Shown: piece after piece, positions 1-10,761 of the stretch
Position numbering within the stretch: position 1 is the first letter of the stretch
Layout: each line of letters begins with the position of its first letter
Source: Sphaerospermopsis sp. SIO1G1
GTDB lineage: Bacteria > Cyanobacteriota > Cyanobacteriia > Cyanobacteriales > Nostocaceae
Length of the DNA: 64,000 nucleotides
Direction: 5' to 3'
Assembly (NCBI GenBank): GCA_010672785.1
Contig: JAAHFX010000001.1
Coordinates: 331,266-395,265 of the forward strand
Program-made: the position numbers and the translations under genes
The notes under the pieces: model-generated
Database searches by the model: none
Told to the model about the DNA's origin: nothing
Seen by the model: only the letters and a program-made list of their open reading frames with translations

Positions 1-1728
<1,728 letters not shown>

Positions 1729-1772
1729 GTTCTGCCAGTCCATTCATAAATAAATATCAATTAATTACATCT

Positions 1773-1802
1773 GCTCTTGCGATTTAGCAAGAGCTTTTTT
1801 TT
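1773..1802 (+). terminator. Rho-independent terminator after psbC
   Basis: An eight-base stem GCTCTTGC / GCAAGAGC with a six-base loop is followed directly by a run of eight T. It ends the psbD-psbC transcript 45 bases after the psbC stop. Confidence 0.92.
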
Positions 1803-1854
1803 AGTTATTAGTTTTAAGTAGTCGTGCAAAATAAATTTTATATTTAGGAGAGGG

Positions 1855-1894
1855 AACAGGTAACAGGTAACAGGTAACAGGTAACAGGTAACAG
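1855..1894 (+). repeat. Heptamer array AACAGGT
   Basis: About 5.7 perfect tandem copies of AACAGGT, a short tandemly repeated repetitive (STRR) sequence typical of Nostoc-like genomes. Just before it lies the sequence AAGTAGTCGTGCAAAATAAA, which recurs in inverted form near 51490, so the array seems to be part of a larger dispersed element. Confidence 0.9.
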
Positions 1895-2096
1895 TAAGAA
1901 CTACAGAGATTTTTATTTATTCCCAAAATATGCAATTAATTTTGTTCAGGTACTTAATAAGCTGTGAAAGAAACTATAGTGCTCGCATAGATCCCAAATG
2001 GGTTCTATAGGCAAAATAATTTAAAATTAATGTTAAATATAAAATGGACAAGTAGAGTACCATTTTCTGTGAAAAAAGCGAAAACTAAATAAATAG

Positions 2097-2203
2097 TACA
2101 GCACTGTTCGGTGTCATGAGGTACGTGATGGGCGGGCAAGATGCCCACCCCACAAGAGTTTCATTATTATGATTTGTACCTCTTATGAATGAAATCTGCT
2201 GTA
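2097..2203 (+). mobile_element. MITE-like element, TACAGCA family, copy 1
   Basis: A 107-bp non-coding element. It begins TACAGCA and ends TGCTGTA, with further imperfect inverted similarity inward (GAGGTAC on both sides), and carries a core GGCGGGCAAGATGCCCACCC. Related copies are at 22409-22532 and, degenerate and inverted, at 60043-60149. The flanking TA suggests a TA target as used by IS630/Tc1-mariner transposases; that parentage is inference. The rest of the gap between psbC and the Rid gene (1903-2412) shows nothing else recognisable. Confidence 0.75.
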
Positions 2204-2412
2204 AGTTAAGTGTTGCTCTTTTTCCTAACCTTCAATATGGCTCTGACCAATTATTTTTCTATCATTCCCCAAAAGCCTGCTGATAAAATACTTTCAGCCT
2301 TAACTTGTCACCAATAGCCCTCACAGGTGCGATAATGCCAGATGGTGAAGTTTACATAACAGATGTAGATTTGAGTACACCAGATCAACAATTACCTCAA
2401 AAGGTTAATATT

Positions 2413-2808
2413 ATGACTCGTCAAGTTATCCGTACTGAGAAAGCACCTGCACCAGTAGGGCCTTATAACCAAGCTATTTTAGCCTCTGGACAAATGTTAT
2501 TTGTATCTGGACAAATAGCAATTGATCCTAGTTCCAATACTATTGTTTATACCGATGATGTCATCAAGCAAACGGAACAGGTAATGGAAAATATTAAAGC
2601 TATTCTCACAGCAGCCGGGGTGACATTTGATGATGTGATTAAAACTGGTATATTTTTAGCTGATATGAATGATTTTGCTACAGTTAATCAAGTTTATGCA
2701 AAATATTTTGATCCAGAAAATGCTCCAGCGCGAGCTTGTGTGGAAGTGTCACGTTTACCTAAAGATGTGTTAGTAGAAATTGAATGTATTGCTTTGGTTG
2801 GTGGTTAA
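2413..2808 (+). CDS. RidA family (YjgF/YER057c/UK114) enamine/imine deaminase
   Basis: Rid proteins hydrolyse reactive enamine/imine intermediates such as 2-aminoacrylate released by PLP enzymes. From ATG 2413 the product is 131 residues and starts [21 protein letters not shown], the usual N-terminus of the family. The conserved C-terminal [22 protein letters not shown] contains the active-site arginine and the glutamate expected for RidA. Upstream in-frame starts (TTG 2305, ATG 2335) would add residues that do not look like this family, so the shorter form is preferred, though ATG 2335 cannot be excluded. It is convergent with the next gene and stands alone. Confidence 0.9.
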   Translation: MTRQVIRTEKAPAPVGPYNQAILASGQMLFVSGQIAIDPSSNTIVYTDDVIKQTEQVMENIKAILTAAGVTFDDVIKTGIFLADMNDFATVNQVYAKYFDPENAPARACVEVSRLPKDVLVEIECIALVGG

Positions 2809-2824
2809 ATAACTTGTAATTCAA

Positions 2825-2843
2825 AGGTGGGAATTGCCCACCT
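2825..2843. terminator. Hairpin between convergent genes
   Basis: A seven-base stem AGGTGGG / CCCACCT with a five-base loop lies between the Rid gene stop and the stop of the opposing Uma2 gene. It lacks a T-run on either strand, so a terminator role is likely but not certain. Confidence 0.5.
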
Positions 2844-2859
2844 AAATGTTAATTGTATG

Positions 2860-3597
2860 TTAACTTTCTGGTTCGATACCTGCTGCACGTAGTTGTGCTG
2901 CTAGTTTCTCTGCACGCTGTTTTTCCTGTTCAGCACGCTGTTTTTCTTGTTCTACTAACTCAGAACTCCACAACAGCAGATTTCCTTGTTCATCCCACCA
3001 TCTTAACCATTTGGTAGTGAGATTTTCTCTTGTTCCTTCCCAAATACCAAGATAAAGTTTGATTTCTTCGATCCAGTAAAGTTGGTTTTTCTCAGATGTT
3101 TGTACTTGGTATTGTTCGTTGTTTTGATCTAAACGATAAACTTCTAATTCTCCCCTATCTGGTTCAAAGATGATGTAATTAGGAACTTTTAAGATTTTTT
3201 CATAAAAAAACCATTTTCCTGGGGGATAAGTTGGTTTATTGGAATATTCTGTACCATCAGTATTGGAAATAAATTCCATGACAATAACCGGAATATCTCC
3301 CTGTAGTTGGGGTGTATAACTACGATAGACTTCTTGTTTGGTTGTGTTAATTTTGGGTATATAAGCCCAGTCAGGAGCTTTAACGACAATTTTGCCATTT
3401 ACTGTGGCACAGATGCCGTAATTAGTCGGTGTGAGGCAATTGGGAGCAAGTGTACCTCCTAGTTGGAGGCTTTCAGTTAAAGCTGCTGCTTGTGCCGGTT
3501 GATAGATGTTATCCACTGGATCATCTGGGAGAATGTAATCATCGGGTAATTTTTCCCAAGTGATTTGGTAGTCTTGGGTGGTGATGATCATAGTCAT
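2860..3597 (-). CDS. Uma2-family (DUF820) restriction-endonuclease-fold protein
   Basis: A 245-residue member of the Uma2/DUF820 family, a PD-(D/E)XK nuclease-like fold greatly expanded in cyanobacteria, with no established function. Candidate catalytic residues are D76 (APDW), E108 (VIVMEF) and K128 (PPGKWFFYE). The C-terminus (about 215-243) is a short charged coiled coil with the repeated motif EQEKQRAEQEKQRAEKLAAQL, common in this family. It is one of three Uma2 genes around the NACHT gene at 4623. Whether this copy cuts DNA cannot be told from sequence. Confidence 0.85.
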   Translation of the reverse strand: MTMIITTQDYQITWEKLPDDYILPDDPVDNIYQPAQAAALTESLQLGGTLAPNCLTPTNYGICATVNGKIVVKAPDWAYIPKINTTKQEVYRSYTPQLQGDIPVIVMEFISNTDGTEYSNKPTYPPGKWFFYEKILKVPNYIIFEPDRGELEVYRLDQNNEQYQVQTSEKNQLYWIEEIKLYLGIWEGTRENLTTKWLRWWDEQGNLLLWSSELVEQEKQRAEQEKQRAEKLAAQLRAAGIEPES

Positions 3598-3653
3598 TTT
3601 TCCTGTTTGCAGGTTTATAAGTGATTATATAGCAGGAGTCAGGAGTTTCTGAA

Positions 3654-3782
3654 TTTAGAACTTAGAATTTAGAATTTAGAATTACGTAAGCGAAGCTCTC
3701 CCGAATTACGAATTACGAATTACGAATTACGAATTACGAATTACGTAAGCGAAGCTCTCCCGAAGGGAGCATTACGAATTAC
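3654..3782 (+). repeat. Heptamer array (AATTACG / AATTTAG) split by two small hairpin inserts
   Basis: Tandem AATTTAG and AATTACG heptamers are broken twice by the same small insert beginning GTAAGCGAAGCTCTCCCGAA. The second copy (about 3744-3770) is complete and contains a strong hairpin CTCCC-GAA-GGGAG; the first (about 3685-3703) stops after CCCGAA. The array runs up to the stop codon of the next Uma2 gene. The insert resembles the short inserts that split HIP1 octamers at 41-46 kb. Confidence 0.85.
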
Positions 3783-4537
3783 ATTAATTCATCAGGATTA
3801 ATACCCAATTCACGCAATTTTTTAGCTAACTTTTCAGCTTTTATCTTAGCTGTATTTGCTTCTTCTGAAGGTTCAGGAATTAAATCTCCATCTAACGTAA
3901 ACCACCGCAACCAAAGTTTAGCAATACCACGAAATTTTCCTTCCCATAATCCTAAACTTAAACCTAATTCTGGCATTGGTAAAAGTCCATTAATCAAATT
4001 TACAGATTCATAATGACCACCTACTAATTGAAAAGCTCGAACTTCGTTGGTATAACGACTAAAAACAATATAGTAAGGAATCCGCAAAATACTTTCATAA
4101 ACTTGCCATTTTGTAGGAGGTTGATCGGGTTTATTTTCTTTAATTCCTAAGTCTTCATCTTCTGTTCCTGGTGATAATAATTCAACTACTACAAAAGGAT
4201 TAGCTGGTTCTTGCCAAGTGACATAACTTAAACGTAAATCTTGATTATTATATAATTTGGAAACTCCAACCACACCAAACCAATCTGGACGTTTATACCA
4301 TAAAGGATGTTGCAAATCATAATAAAGATTGAGATCCGCAGCACTATAAACTAATTCTGGATTCCAATTTATAGGTTGAAAAGTTAAATACAAAAGTAAT
4401 GGTTGTAAAAAATGAAAATCGTCTGGCAAACCTTTTTCCTCTGGATTTTCGCTAGGTAAATCATACATTGTAGGTAGAGTTTCCCAAGGGGGAAGGGGTG
4501 GTTCTGTTTGTGGGGGAAGGGGAGGAGAGTAAGTCAT
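3779..4537 (-). CDS. Uma2-family (DUF820) restriction-endonuclease-fold protein
   Basis: A 252-residue Uma2 homologue with a proline-rich N-terminus (PPLPPQTEPPLPPWE). Candidate active-site residues are D85 (KRPDWFG), E119 (VVVELLSPGTEDED) and K143 (PTKWQVYE). The C-terminus ends in a short helical tail with AEKLAKKLRELGINPDELM, the same type of tail as the gene at 2860. It is transcribed away from the NACHT gene, with only 85 bases between the two starts, so the two may share a divergent promoter region. Confidence 0.85.
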   Translation of the reverse strand: MTYSPPLPPQTEPPLPPWETLPTMYDLPSENPEEKGLPDDFHFLQPLLLYLTFQPINWNPELVYSAADLNLYYDLQHPLWYKRPDWFGVVGVSKLYNNQDLRLSYVTWQEPANPFVVVELLSPGTEDEDLGIKENKPDQPPTKWQVYESILRIPYYIVFSRYTNEVRAFQLVGGHYESVNLINGLLPMPELGLSLGLWEGKFRGIAKLWLRWFTLDGDLIPEPSEEANTAKIKAEKLAKKLRELGINPDELM

Positions 4538-4622
4538 TAGCTGGCTATACCCATGCTACAATTTTGTGTATTATTAATTATATACTTAAAACCATAGTAT
4601 TATCATCAACATACCCATATCT

Positions 4623-7373
4623 ATGAACAAAAAACCTGGAATTATTCTCAAAAAACCCATTGCATTAGGAGAAAGAGAAATTAACGTCAAGTGGCGGGAT
4701 GTTGGTGTGGGAATACTCAAAACTGGTGCAAAAGTATTTGGTGGTAAACTTGATGAAATACCGGACAATTTGATTGATATTGGTGCTGCTGTAGGAATAG
4801 CACAACAACCAGGAGAAATAGCTTATGTTTTAGTTATTTCGGCTTTAACAAAAGCGATATTTAACTTAATTGAAGATAATCGAGATTTACTACAGGAAGC
4901 TAGTCAAGAAAAGGAATTTGATCAAAATTGGGAAAAATATCTGAACCAATGTTTAGAAAAACTAGAATTAGAAAAAATAGAAGTTGAAGAAATTACCATT
5001 GATCACACTTTCTTTCTCCATCCCCAAGATTTTATTCTGATCAAAAATACTCAAATTACTTTTTCTCATTGTTTACAAGCAGAATTTAATTTACAACCTG
5101 AACAGGCAGAAATTATTAGCAATCGTTTACCCCAGGAATTTGTCTATGCTTTATATTCAGAGTTTCAAGAACATTCTGATAAATATAATCAACTACAAAC
5201 AGAATTAGAAAATCCCTTTAGTCAAGCAGCAGAAAAACTAGAAAAACAAAAACTATCATGGCGGCGTTATTCAGCCTGGCTAAAAAAACAAGTAGAAGAA
5301 AGAATGTTTTTGGAAGCATTTGGACTTAAACAAGTTTATGTTCCTCTGCGGGCTTTTTATGAACAGAAACCAGAAATTGAAGATGATGATTTTAGTAGTT
5401 ATAACAAACGATATCAATCGGTAGATAGTAATCCTAAAAGATACGTTGTTAATTTAGAAGACGAATTACAAAATTGGTTAGATAAATCTGATCAAAACGA
5501 TGCTCTTCGAGTAATTAGTGGTGGCCCTGGTAGTGGTAAATCTTCCTTTACAAAAATGTGGGCGGCAACATTAGCATCAACTGGAAAAATACCAGTTTTA
5601 TTTATTCCCTTACATTTGTTTGATCCAGAAGATGATTTAGTTGTTGCTATTGGTAAATTTATAGAATCAATGCGAGATATTCCTCTTCCAGCTAACCCAC
5701 TTAAATCTGAAAATTTTGTTGATAAATTGCTGATTATTTTTGATGGTTTAGATGAATTGGCAATGCAAGGTAAAATTGCTGAAGAAGTCGCCCGTAGGTT
5801 TATTAGTGAAGTCGGAAATCAACTCAATAAATTTAATAGTGTTCAAACTCGGTTGATGGTTTTAATTAGTGGACGAGAAATCTCAGTTCAAAGAAATCAA
5901 AGTGAATTTCGTCAGCAAAAAAGTATTCTTCATGTCTTACCTTATTTTGTAGATGAAGAAGAAATAGAAAGTAATAATTTTATTGATGATAAAAAATTAT
6001 TACAAGAAGATCAAAGACATATTTGGTGGAAATTCTATGGAGAAGCTAAAAATTGTGATTATGGTAAATTACCAGATGAATTAGATAAAGGTAATTTAAG
6101 AGAAATTACTGCTCAACCTTTACTCAATTACCTAATTGCTTTAACTTATGATCGGGATGCAGTTAAATTTACAGAAAACAGTAACTTAAATGAAATTTAT
6201 GCAGATTTAATTAGCAAGGTTTATCAGCGAGTTTGGGCAAATAATCAAAATCCCCAAATTCAGGGAGTCAAAGAACAAGATTTTCTGCGTATTTTAGAAA
6301 GTATTGCTATTGCAGCTTGGCATGGTGGTGATATTAGAGTTACTACTGTAGCTGAAATTGAGAAGTATTGTGATAGCAAAATTATAGACCGGATTTTAGA
6401 TATTTTTAAGCAAGATAAAAAAGCTAGTTTTACTCGGTTGTTAACTGCTTTTTATTTTCGGCAACATGGTGTCAAAAACAGAGAAGAGACTTTTGAATTT
6501 ACACATAAAAGTTTTGGGGAATATTTAGCAGCTAAAAGTATTGTTAGACAATTAAATTTAACCCATAAACAGTTACAACAAAATCAAGAAAATTCTGATT
6601 TGGGTTGGGATGAAAAACAAGCGTTGGAAAATTGGGCGAAAATCTGCGGTTTAACGGCGATGGATAAGTATATTTTTGATTTCATTATCAATGAAATTCG
6701 TTTACAGCAAGATAAGAATAATGTTGATGTTGGTGCATGGCAGCAGACTATGTGTGACTTGATTAGTTATATGCTAAAATACGGAATGCCAATGGAAAGA
6801 TTATCAATTTCCACTTTTCAAGAGGCAAATCGTCAAGCTAGAAATGCAGAGGAAGCTTTGTTAGCTGTTTTGAATGCTTGTGCTAGAGTTACAAAAAAAT
6901 TATCAAAAATTAAGTGGCCTAGTTTAGATAGTAAGGGTGAAAATAGTCAGGATAATAAATATCCAGATTTCGGTAATTGGATTTCTCGCTTACGTGGACA
7001 AAGAGTTAATTATGATGATATTTTTTGTTTAAATTGTTTGAGTTTTTTGGATTTACAAGATTGTATTCTCAATTTTCAAGATTTTTATAAGGCGAATCTT
7101 GACAAAGCGAATCTTCGTAAGGCAAATCTTATCGGGACGAATCTTAATGAGGCGAGTCTTAGTAGTGCAAATCTTACCGGGGCGGATATTCTCGATGCCA
7201 TTCTTGTTATGGCGGATTTTAGTGGGGCGTGTCTTAACGATGCAAATCTTACCGGGGCGAGTCTTATCGGGGCAGACTTGACAGGAACAATTCTGGAAGG
7301 TAAAGATTTAACTGCTTTGACTCAGAATCATAAAGATGATGATTTTGATTTTGAGGAACAAGAGGAAGAATAA
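4623..7373 (+). CDS. NACHT-domain STAND NTPase with C-terminal pentapeptide repeats
   Basis: A 916-residue signal-transduction ATPase. Residues 1-290 are a domain I do not recognise, helical and charged, with a hydrophobic stretch near 66-82. The NACHT core follows: Walker A GGPGSGKSS at 300-308 and Walker B LLIIFDGLDE at 369-378. A helical region (about 440-810) leads to 15 pentapeptide repeats (about 824-898; ANLDK, ANLRK, ANLIG and so on) and an acidic tail. STAND NTPases act as sensor-switch proteins and several bacterial NACHT proteins defend against phage; a defence role here is inference. The pentapeptide tail sits where other STAND proteins carry ligand-sensing repeats. Low GC and flanking Uma2 genes suggest an accessory locus. 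Confidence 0.9.
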   Translation: MNKKPGIILKKPIALGEREINVKWRDVGVGILKTGAKVFGGKLDEIPDNLIDIGAAVGIAQQPGEIAYVLVISALTKAIFNLIEDNRDLLQEASQEKEFDQNWEKYLNQCLEKLELEKIEVEEITIDHTFFLHPQDFILIKNTQITFSHCLQAEFNLQPEQAEIISNRLPQEFVYALYSEFQEHSDKYNQLQTELENPFSQAAEKLEKQKLSWRRYSAWLKKQVEERMFLEAFGLKQVYVPLRAFYEQKPEIEDDDFSSYNKRYQSVDSNPKRYVVNLEDELQNWLDKSDQNDALRVISGGPGSGKSSFTKMWAATLASTGKIPVLFIPLHLFDPEDDLVVAIGKFIESMRDIPLPANPLKSENFVDKLLIIFDGLDELAMQGKIAEEVARRFISEVGNQLNKFNSVQTRLMVLISGREISVQRNQSEFRQQKSILHVLPYFVDEEEIESNNFIDDKKLLQEDQRHIWWKFYGEAKNCDYGKLPDELDKGNLREITAQPLLNYLIALTYDRDAVKFTENSNLNEIYADLISKVYQRVWANNQNPQIQGVKEQDFLRILESIAIAAWHGGDIRVTTVAEIEKYCDSKIIDRILDIFKQDKKASFTRLLTAFYFRQHGVKNREETFEFTHKSFGEYLAAKSIVRQLNLTHKQLQQNQENSDLGWDEKQALENWAKICGLTAMDKYIFDFIINEIRLQQDKNNVDVGAWQQTMCDLISYMLKYGMPMERLSISTFQEANRQARNAEEALLAVLNACARVTKKLSKIKWPSLDSKGENSQDNKYPDFGNWISRLRGQRVNYDDIFCLNCLSFLDLQDCILNFQDFYKANLDKANLRKANLIGTNLNEASLSSANLTGADILDAILVMADFSGACLNDANLTGASLIGADLTGTILEGKDLTALTQNHKDDDFDFEEQEEE

Positions 7374-7528
7374 GCAGCTAAATAGAATAAAAAAATATAG
7401 GATAAAGACTTTTGGTGTTACTGAATTAGCTGATGAAATTGCAAAGTCACGAAAATTCAACTCTTACTCTCTGCGACTCTGCGCCTCTGCGTGAGATAAA
7501 ATTGTACTGTTAAAGGGTAAATTGATAT

Positions 7529-7620
7529 CATGATTACGCATTTTCATAAAACGTAGGGGTTTGAGATTGCTTCCTTACGTTGCAATGACAGTATTTAAAC
7601 TAGGTGAAAGCGTAAGTTCT
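7529..7620 (+). mobile_element. MITE-like element, TTACGCA-ended family, degenerate copy
   Basis: The core GGGTTTGAGATTGCTTCCTTAC, with the following GCAATGACAG, matches elements at 24880-24970 and 55291-55379. The right end GCGTAAGTTCT is kept; the left end is decayed to GATTACGCA. The surrounding gene-free stretch 7374-7638 also holds a CTCTGCG-rich short repeat near 7470-7490 and nothing else recognisable. Confidence 0.65.
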
Positions 7621-7638
7621 GAATAATTTTGATTGGTT

Positions 7639-8268
7639 TCATACTTGTTCTTTTACCCAAGTTCTAAAATTACGGGTTGTACTTATTTCTCCAATGTTGG
7701 GAGTTTGTGCTAAAAACCTGGGAATTTCTTTGATTGCTATTCCTGGAAAAGTGGGACTATTTTCAACTTCTAAATATTCTCCATCTATCAGGCTATAAAT
7801 TCTTAATTCAATACCATTATAACGCCAAAATTCCGGAATTCCAAGATACGCGTACAGTTTTAATTTATCAATTTTCGGTCGTGAATATTCAACTTCTAAA
7901 ACTAAATCTGGTGGTGGATCAAATTCTAAATTTATTTTTTCCTTACTTCTAACTAAATATTCATTTTGGATGTAATAGCTACTATCTGGTTCTGCACCAC
8001 GTTCTATATCATCTCGTGTTAAGGTTAAAGAACCAGAACGTTTAATTTCTAATCCTAATTCCTCACATAAAACAATTACAAAACCTTCTATATTGCGGTT
8101 AGAATTTTCATGAGGCATTTGTGGTGTCATAATTTCTATATTTCCATTATCATAAGCAAATCTGGTGTTACGATTACATCCCATTTCTGCTAACATAGTT
8201 TTAAAAGTTTGCCAGCTAATGTTTTCTATTAATACTCTGGTTTCTGCTGGGGTTGTAGTTGTTACCAT
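7639..8268 (-). CDS. Uma2-family (DUF820) restriction-endonuclease-fold protein
   Basis: A 209-residue Uma2 homologue of the commonest cyanobacterial type. The fold's acidic and lysine positions are visible in EPDSSYYIQN, PPPDLVLEVEYS and IDKLKLYAYLGIPEFWR. It is convergent with the NACHT gene and is the third Uma2 gene within 5.5 kb. The paralogues at 2860 and 3779 are only distantly similar, so this is not a recent tandem duplication. Confidence 0.87.
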   Translation of the reverse strand: MVTTTTPAETRVLIENISWQTFKTMLAEMGCNRNTRFAYDNGNIEIMTPQMPHENSNRNIEGFVIVLCEELGLEIKRSGSLTLTRDDIERGAEPDSSYYIQNEYLVRSKEKINLEFDPPPDLVLEVEYSRPKIDKLKLYAYLGIPEFWRYNGIELRIYSLIDGEYLEVENSPTFPGIAIKEIPRFLAQTPNIGEISTTRNFRTWVKEQV

Positions 8269-8336
8269 AGTTGATTTATTTTGTAAGTGAGGAATATTTA
8301 ATTTTAGTATATGTAATTTTTAGTTTCTTAGTTTAT

Positions 8337-8442
8337 CTTGTTCCCAGTCTCAGACTGGGAATACATAAATGGAGTCTCAGACTCAACAATAACTGAAGTC
8401 AGAGTCTTCATCATTCATTCCCATACAGAGTATGGGAACGAG
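8337..8442. mobile_element. Small inverted-repeat element with two hairpins
   Basis: The left end reads TTGTTCCCAGTCTCAGACTG followed by GGAAT, itself a palindrome, and the right end ATTCCCATACAGAGTATGGG followed by AACGA is its diverged inverted counterpart. Length is about 106 bases with no coding capacity. It resembles a MITE or other dispersed palindromic repeat. Only one copy is seen in this window. Confidence 0.5.
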
Positions 8443-8457
8443 GAAAACATTTTACGT

Positions 8458-10425
8458 CTACTTACTTGCTTGTTCAGTTAACTTAGTCAACACATCATTA
8501 GAACGTTCCACAAAAGATTTCATACCATCAGCATCAAAACCTTTTTGTGACATCAACGCCAAATCATAAACGTGCTGACAAATCATTTTTGTTAACTCGG
8601 ATGTGGGTGATTCACCATCACCTTGAATAATGCTACCTTGATTAATTGTTAACAAGTTTTCAATCAAAGGATGGGCGGTATTTACTAACAACACATGATC
8701 TTCAGGAAAATCTGCATTTTGCTGCTGCATCATTGCATTCATATCCCGCAAACGACGGAGAATTTCTGGTAACAATACCATTGCTGGTGGTGTTGCTTTG
8801 CTATCTTCCGATTTTAAGGATTCAGTACGGATGTTAACTTTGGGTTTGTCGAGAGATTTTTCAAATAATTCTTTGACAATTTCACTCTTGGTTTTGTTGG
8901 TATTAGGATCAACTATTTCACTGTTTTTATCCTCCAACAAAGTATTATCAAGGTCAGAATCTACCCGTGTAAATTTAACATCTTTGTATTCTTGTTCTAG
9001 GAAGTTAATGAAGTGAGTATCAATGAAAGAGTCCATAAATAGGACTTCTAAACCTTGGCTTTTGTGCAGTGCAACATAGGTTGCTTGACTTGCTTCATCA
9101 GTGCAGTAAAAAACCTTATTTTCGTGACGTTCTTTGTTGCGTTCTAAATATTCTTTTAAAGTGGTGTAAGGTAAGCTGGTGGTGTTACCTGAACTTACAT
9201 CTTGCCAAACATCACTATCAGAAGATTGCACTTCTACTGCTGGTATTTCTGGTTTTTCTACTGCTAATTCCGCAGTGGTACGGAAGATCAGTAAATCTTC
9301 AACTTGCTTTTTAAATTTCTCGTCGTTGAGAACACCAAATTTAACAAATGTGCCTAAATCTTTCCAGGCGTTAATATATTTCTCTTTATCAGTGCGGTAG
9401 AGTTCTTTGAGTCTATCACCGACTTTTTTAGCGATGTAATCACCAATTCTTTTAACAGTGCGATCACCTTGTAAATAACTACGGGAGACGTTCAAAGGAA
9501 TGTCTGTACTGTCAATTACACCCCGCATAGGCATTAAAAATTGGGGAATAATTTCGTCACAATTATCACTAACAAAAACTTGGTTAGAGAATAATTTTGC
9601 TTGTCCTTTTGTCACATCTACATCAGGACGCATTTTGGGGAAATACAAAATTCCATTCACAATAAAAGGATAATCTGTATTCAGATGCACCCATAACAAA
9701 GGTTCTTCTTGGAAAGGATAGAGATAACGATAAAATTCTAAGTAATCTTCTTCAGTTAAACTACTTGCAGATTCACGCCAAGGTGCTTTTTGTCTGTTTA
9801 AAACTTCCCCATCTAATTTAATGGGAACTGGCATAAAATCACAAAAAGTTTTGACTAGATTTTGAATTCTAGCTGATTCTAAATATTCTTCCTCATCGGG
9901 CATTAATGTTAAAGTAATAGTCGTACCTCTCGTGGTACGAGAAGATTCATCTAAGGTAAATGCAGGTGAACCATCACAAGTCCAATGTACAGCTTGTGAA
10001 CCATCTTTATAGGAAAGAGTATCAATTTCTACTTGTGTTGCCACCATAAAGGAAGAGTAGAAACCTAAACCAAAATGTCCGATAATTGGTTGATCTGCTT
10101 TTCCTTCATATTTTTGAATAAATTCCTCTGCACTAGAAAAAGCAACTTGGTTAATATATTTCTTGACTTCCTCTGCTGTCATCCCAATACCGTTATCGGA
10201 AATGGAGAGGGTTTTCTTATCTTTATCAATAGCAATGGTAATTTCTGGTTCACCAACTTCTCCACTGTATTCCCCAGCACGGGATACCATTGTTAATTTC
10301 TGAATTGCATCTACAGCATTAGATACCAATTCCCGTAGGAAAATTTGATGATCTGAATAAAGGGATTTTTTGATAATTGGGAAAATATTCTCAGTATGGA
10401 TACTGATTGTACCTTGTTCTAACAT
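8458..10425 (-). CDS. htpG: HSP90-family chaperone HtpG
   Basis: A 655-residue cytosolic ATP-dependent chaperone. The N-terminal GHKL ATPase domain shows the motifs LRELVSNAVDA (about 27-37), DNGIGM (about 77-82) and GHFGLGFYS (about 116-124). The middle domain has SRSYLQGD near 316-323, the equivalent of the catalytic-arginine loop. The C-terminal dimerisation domain runs to LTEQASK; there is no eukaryotic MEEVD tail, as expected for bacteria. Monocistronic, followed by a repeat element. Confidence 0.97.
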   Translation of the reverse strand: MLEQGTISIHTENIFPIIKKSLYSDHQIFLRELVSNAVDAIQKLTMVSRAGEYSGEVGEPEITIAIDKDKKTLSISDNGIGMTAEEVKKYINQVAFSSAEEFIQKYEGKADQPIIGHFGLGFYSSFMVATQVEIDTLSYKDGSQAVHWTCDGSPAFTLDESSRTTRGTTITLTLMPDEEEYLESARIQNLVKTFCDFMPVPIKLDGEVLNRQKAPWRESASSLTEEDYLEFYRYLYPFQEEPLLWVHLNTDYPFIVNGILYFPKMRPDVDVTKGQAKLFSNQVFVSDNCDEIIPQFLMPMRGVIDSTDIPLNVSRSYLQGDRTVKRIGDYIAKKVGDRLKELYRTDKEKYINAWKDLGTFVKFGVLNDEKFKKQVEDLLIFRTTAELAVEKPEIPAVEVQSSDSDVWQDVSSGNTTSLPYTTLKEYLERNKERHENKVFYCTDEASQATYVALHKSQGLEVLFMDSFIDTHFINFLEQEYKDVKFTRVDSDLDNTLLEDKNSEIVDPNTNKTKSEIVKELFEKSLDKPKVNIRTESLKSEDSKATPPAMVLLPEILRRLRDMNAMMQQQNADFPEDHVLLVNTAHPLIENLLTINQGSIIQGDGESPTSELTKMICQHVYDLALMSQKGFDADGMKSFVERSNDVLTKLTEQASK

Positions 10426-10605
10426 GAGTATCTATCGGATTTACTTACTTTAGTTAATTCTGAACATCAATTTTCTACCATCTATACGGTTTTAGGGGTA
10501 AGGAATACCTCTTAATTATGATTCGGATTACACTACAATGCTGAATTGATATCATTGCTTGTGATTGTGGGGATAAAAATATAAACTTACCAACCGTCTA
10601 AAACT

Positions 10606-10725
10606 GTCACCTGTTCCCTGTCACCTGTCACCTGTCACCTGCTCCCTACTCCCTGCTCCCTGCTCCCTACTCCCTGCTTCCTACTCCCTGCTCCCTGCTC
10701 CCTGCTCCCTGCTCCCTACTCCCTA
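10606..10725 (+). repeat. Heptamer array (CACCTGT, then CTCCCTG/CTCCCTA)
   Basis: Tandem seven-base units run for about 120 bases: first GTCACCT-type units, then CTCCCTG and CTCCCTA units. Directly before it, 10583-10610 reads AAACTTACCAACCGTCTAAA followed by ACTGTCACC, which recurs before similar arrays near 57683 and 63398. The gene-free stretch 10426-10761 contains no other recognisable feature. Confidence 0.88.
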
Positions 10726-10761
10726 ACCCCACGCTACGCGGACATAAATAAAATCGGATCA

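Noticed and set aside
8646..9400. Forward-strand frames opposite htpG
   Set aside because: They are antisense shadows of a well conserved coding gene with no family of their own.
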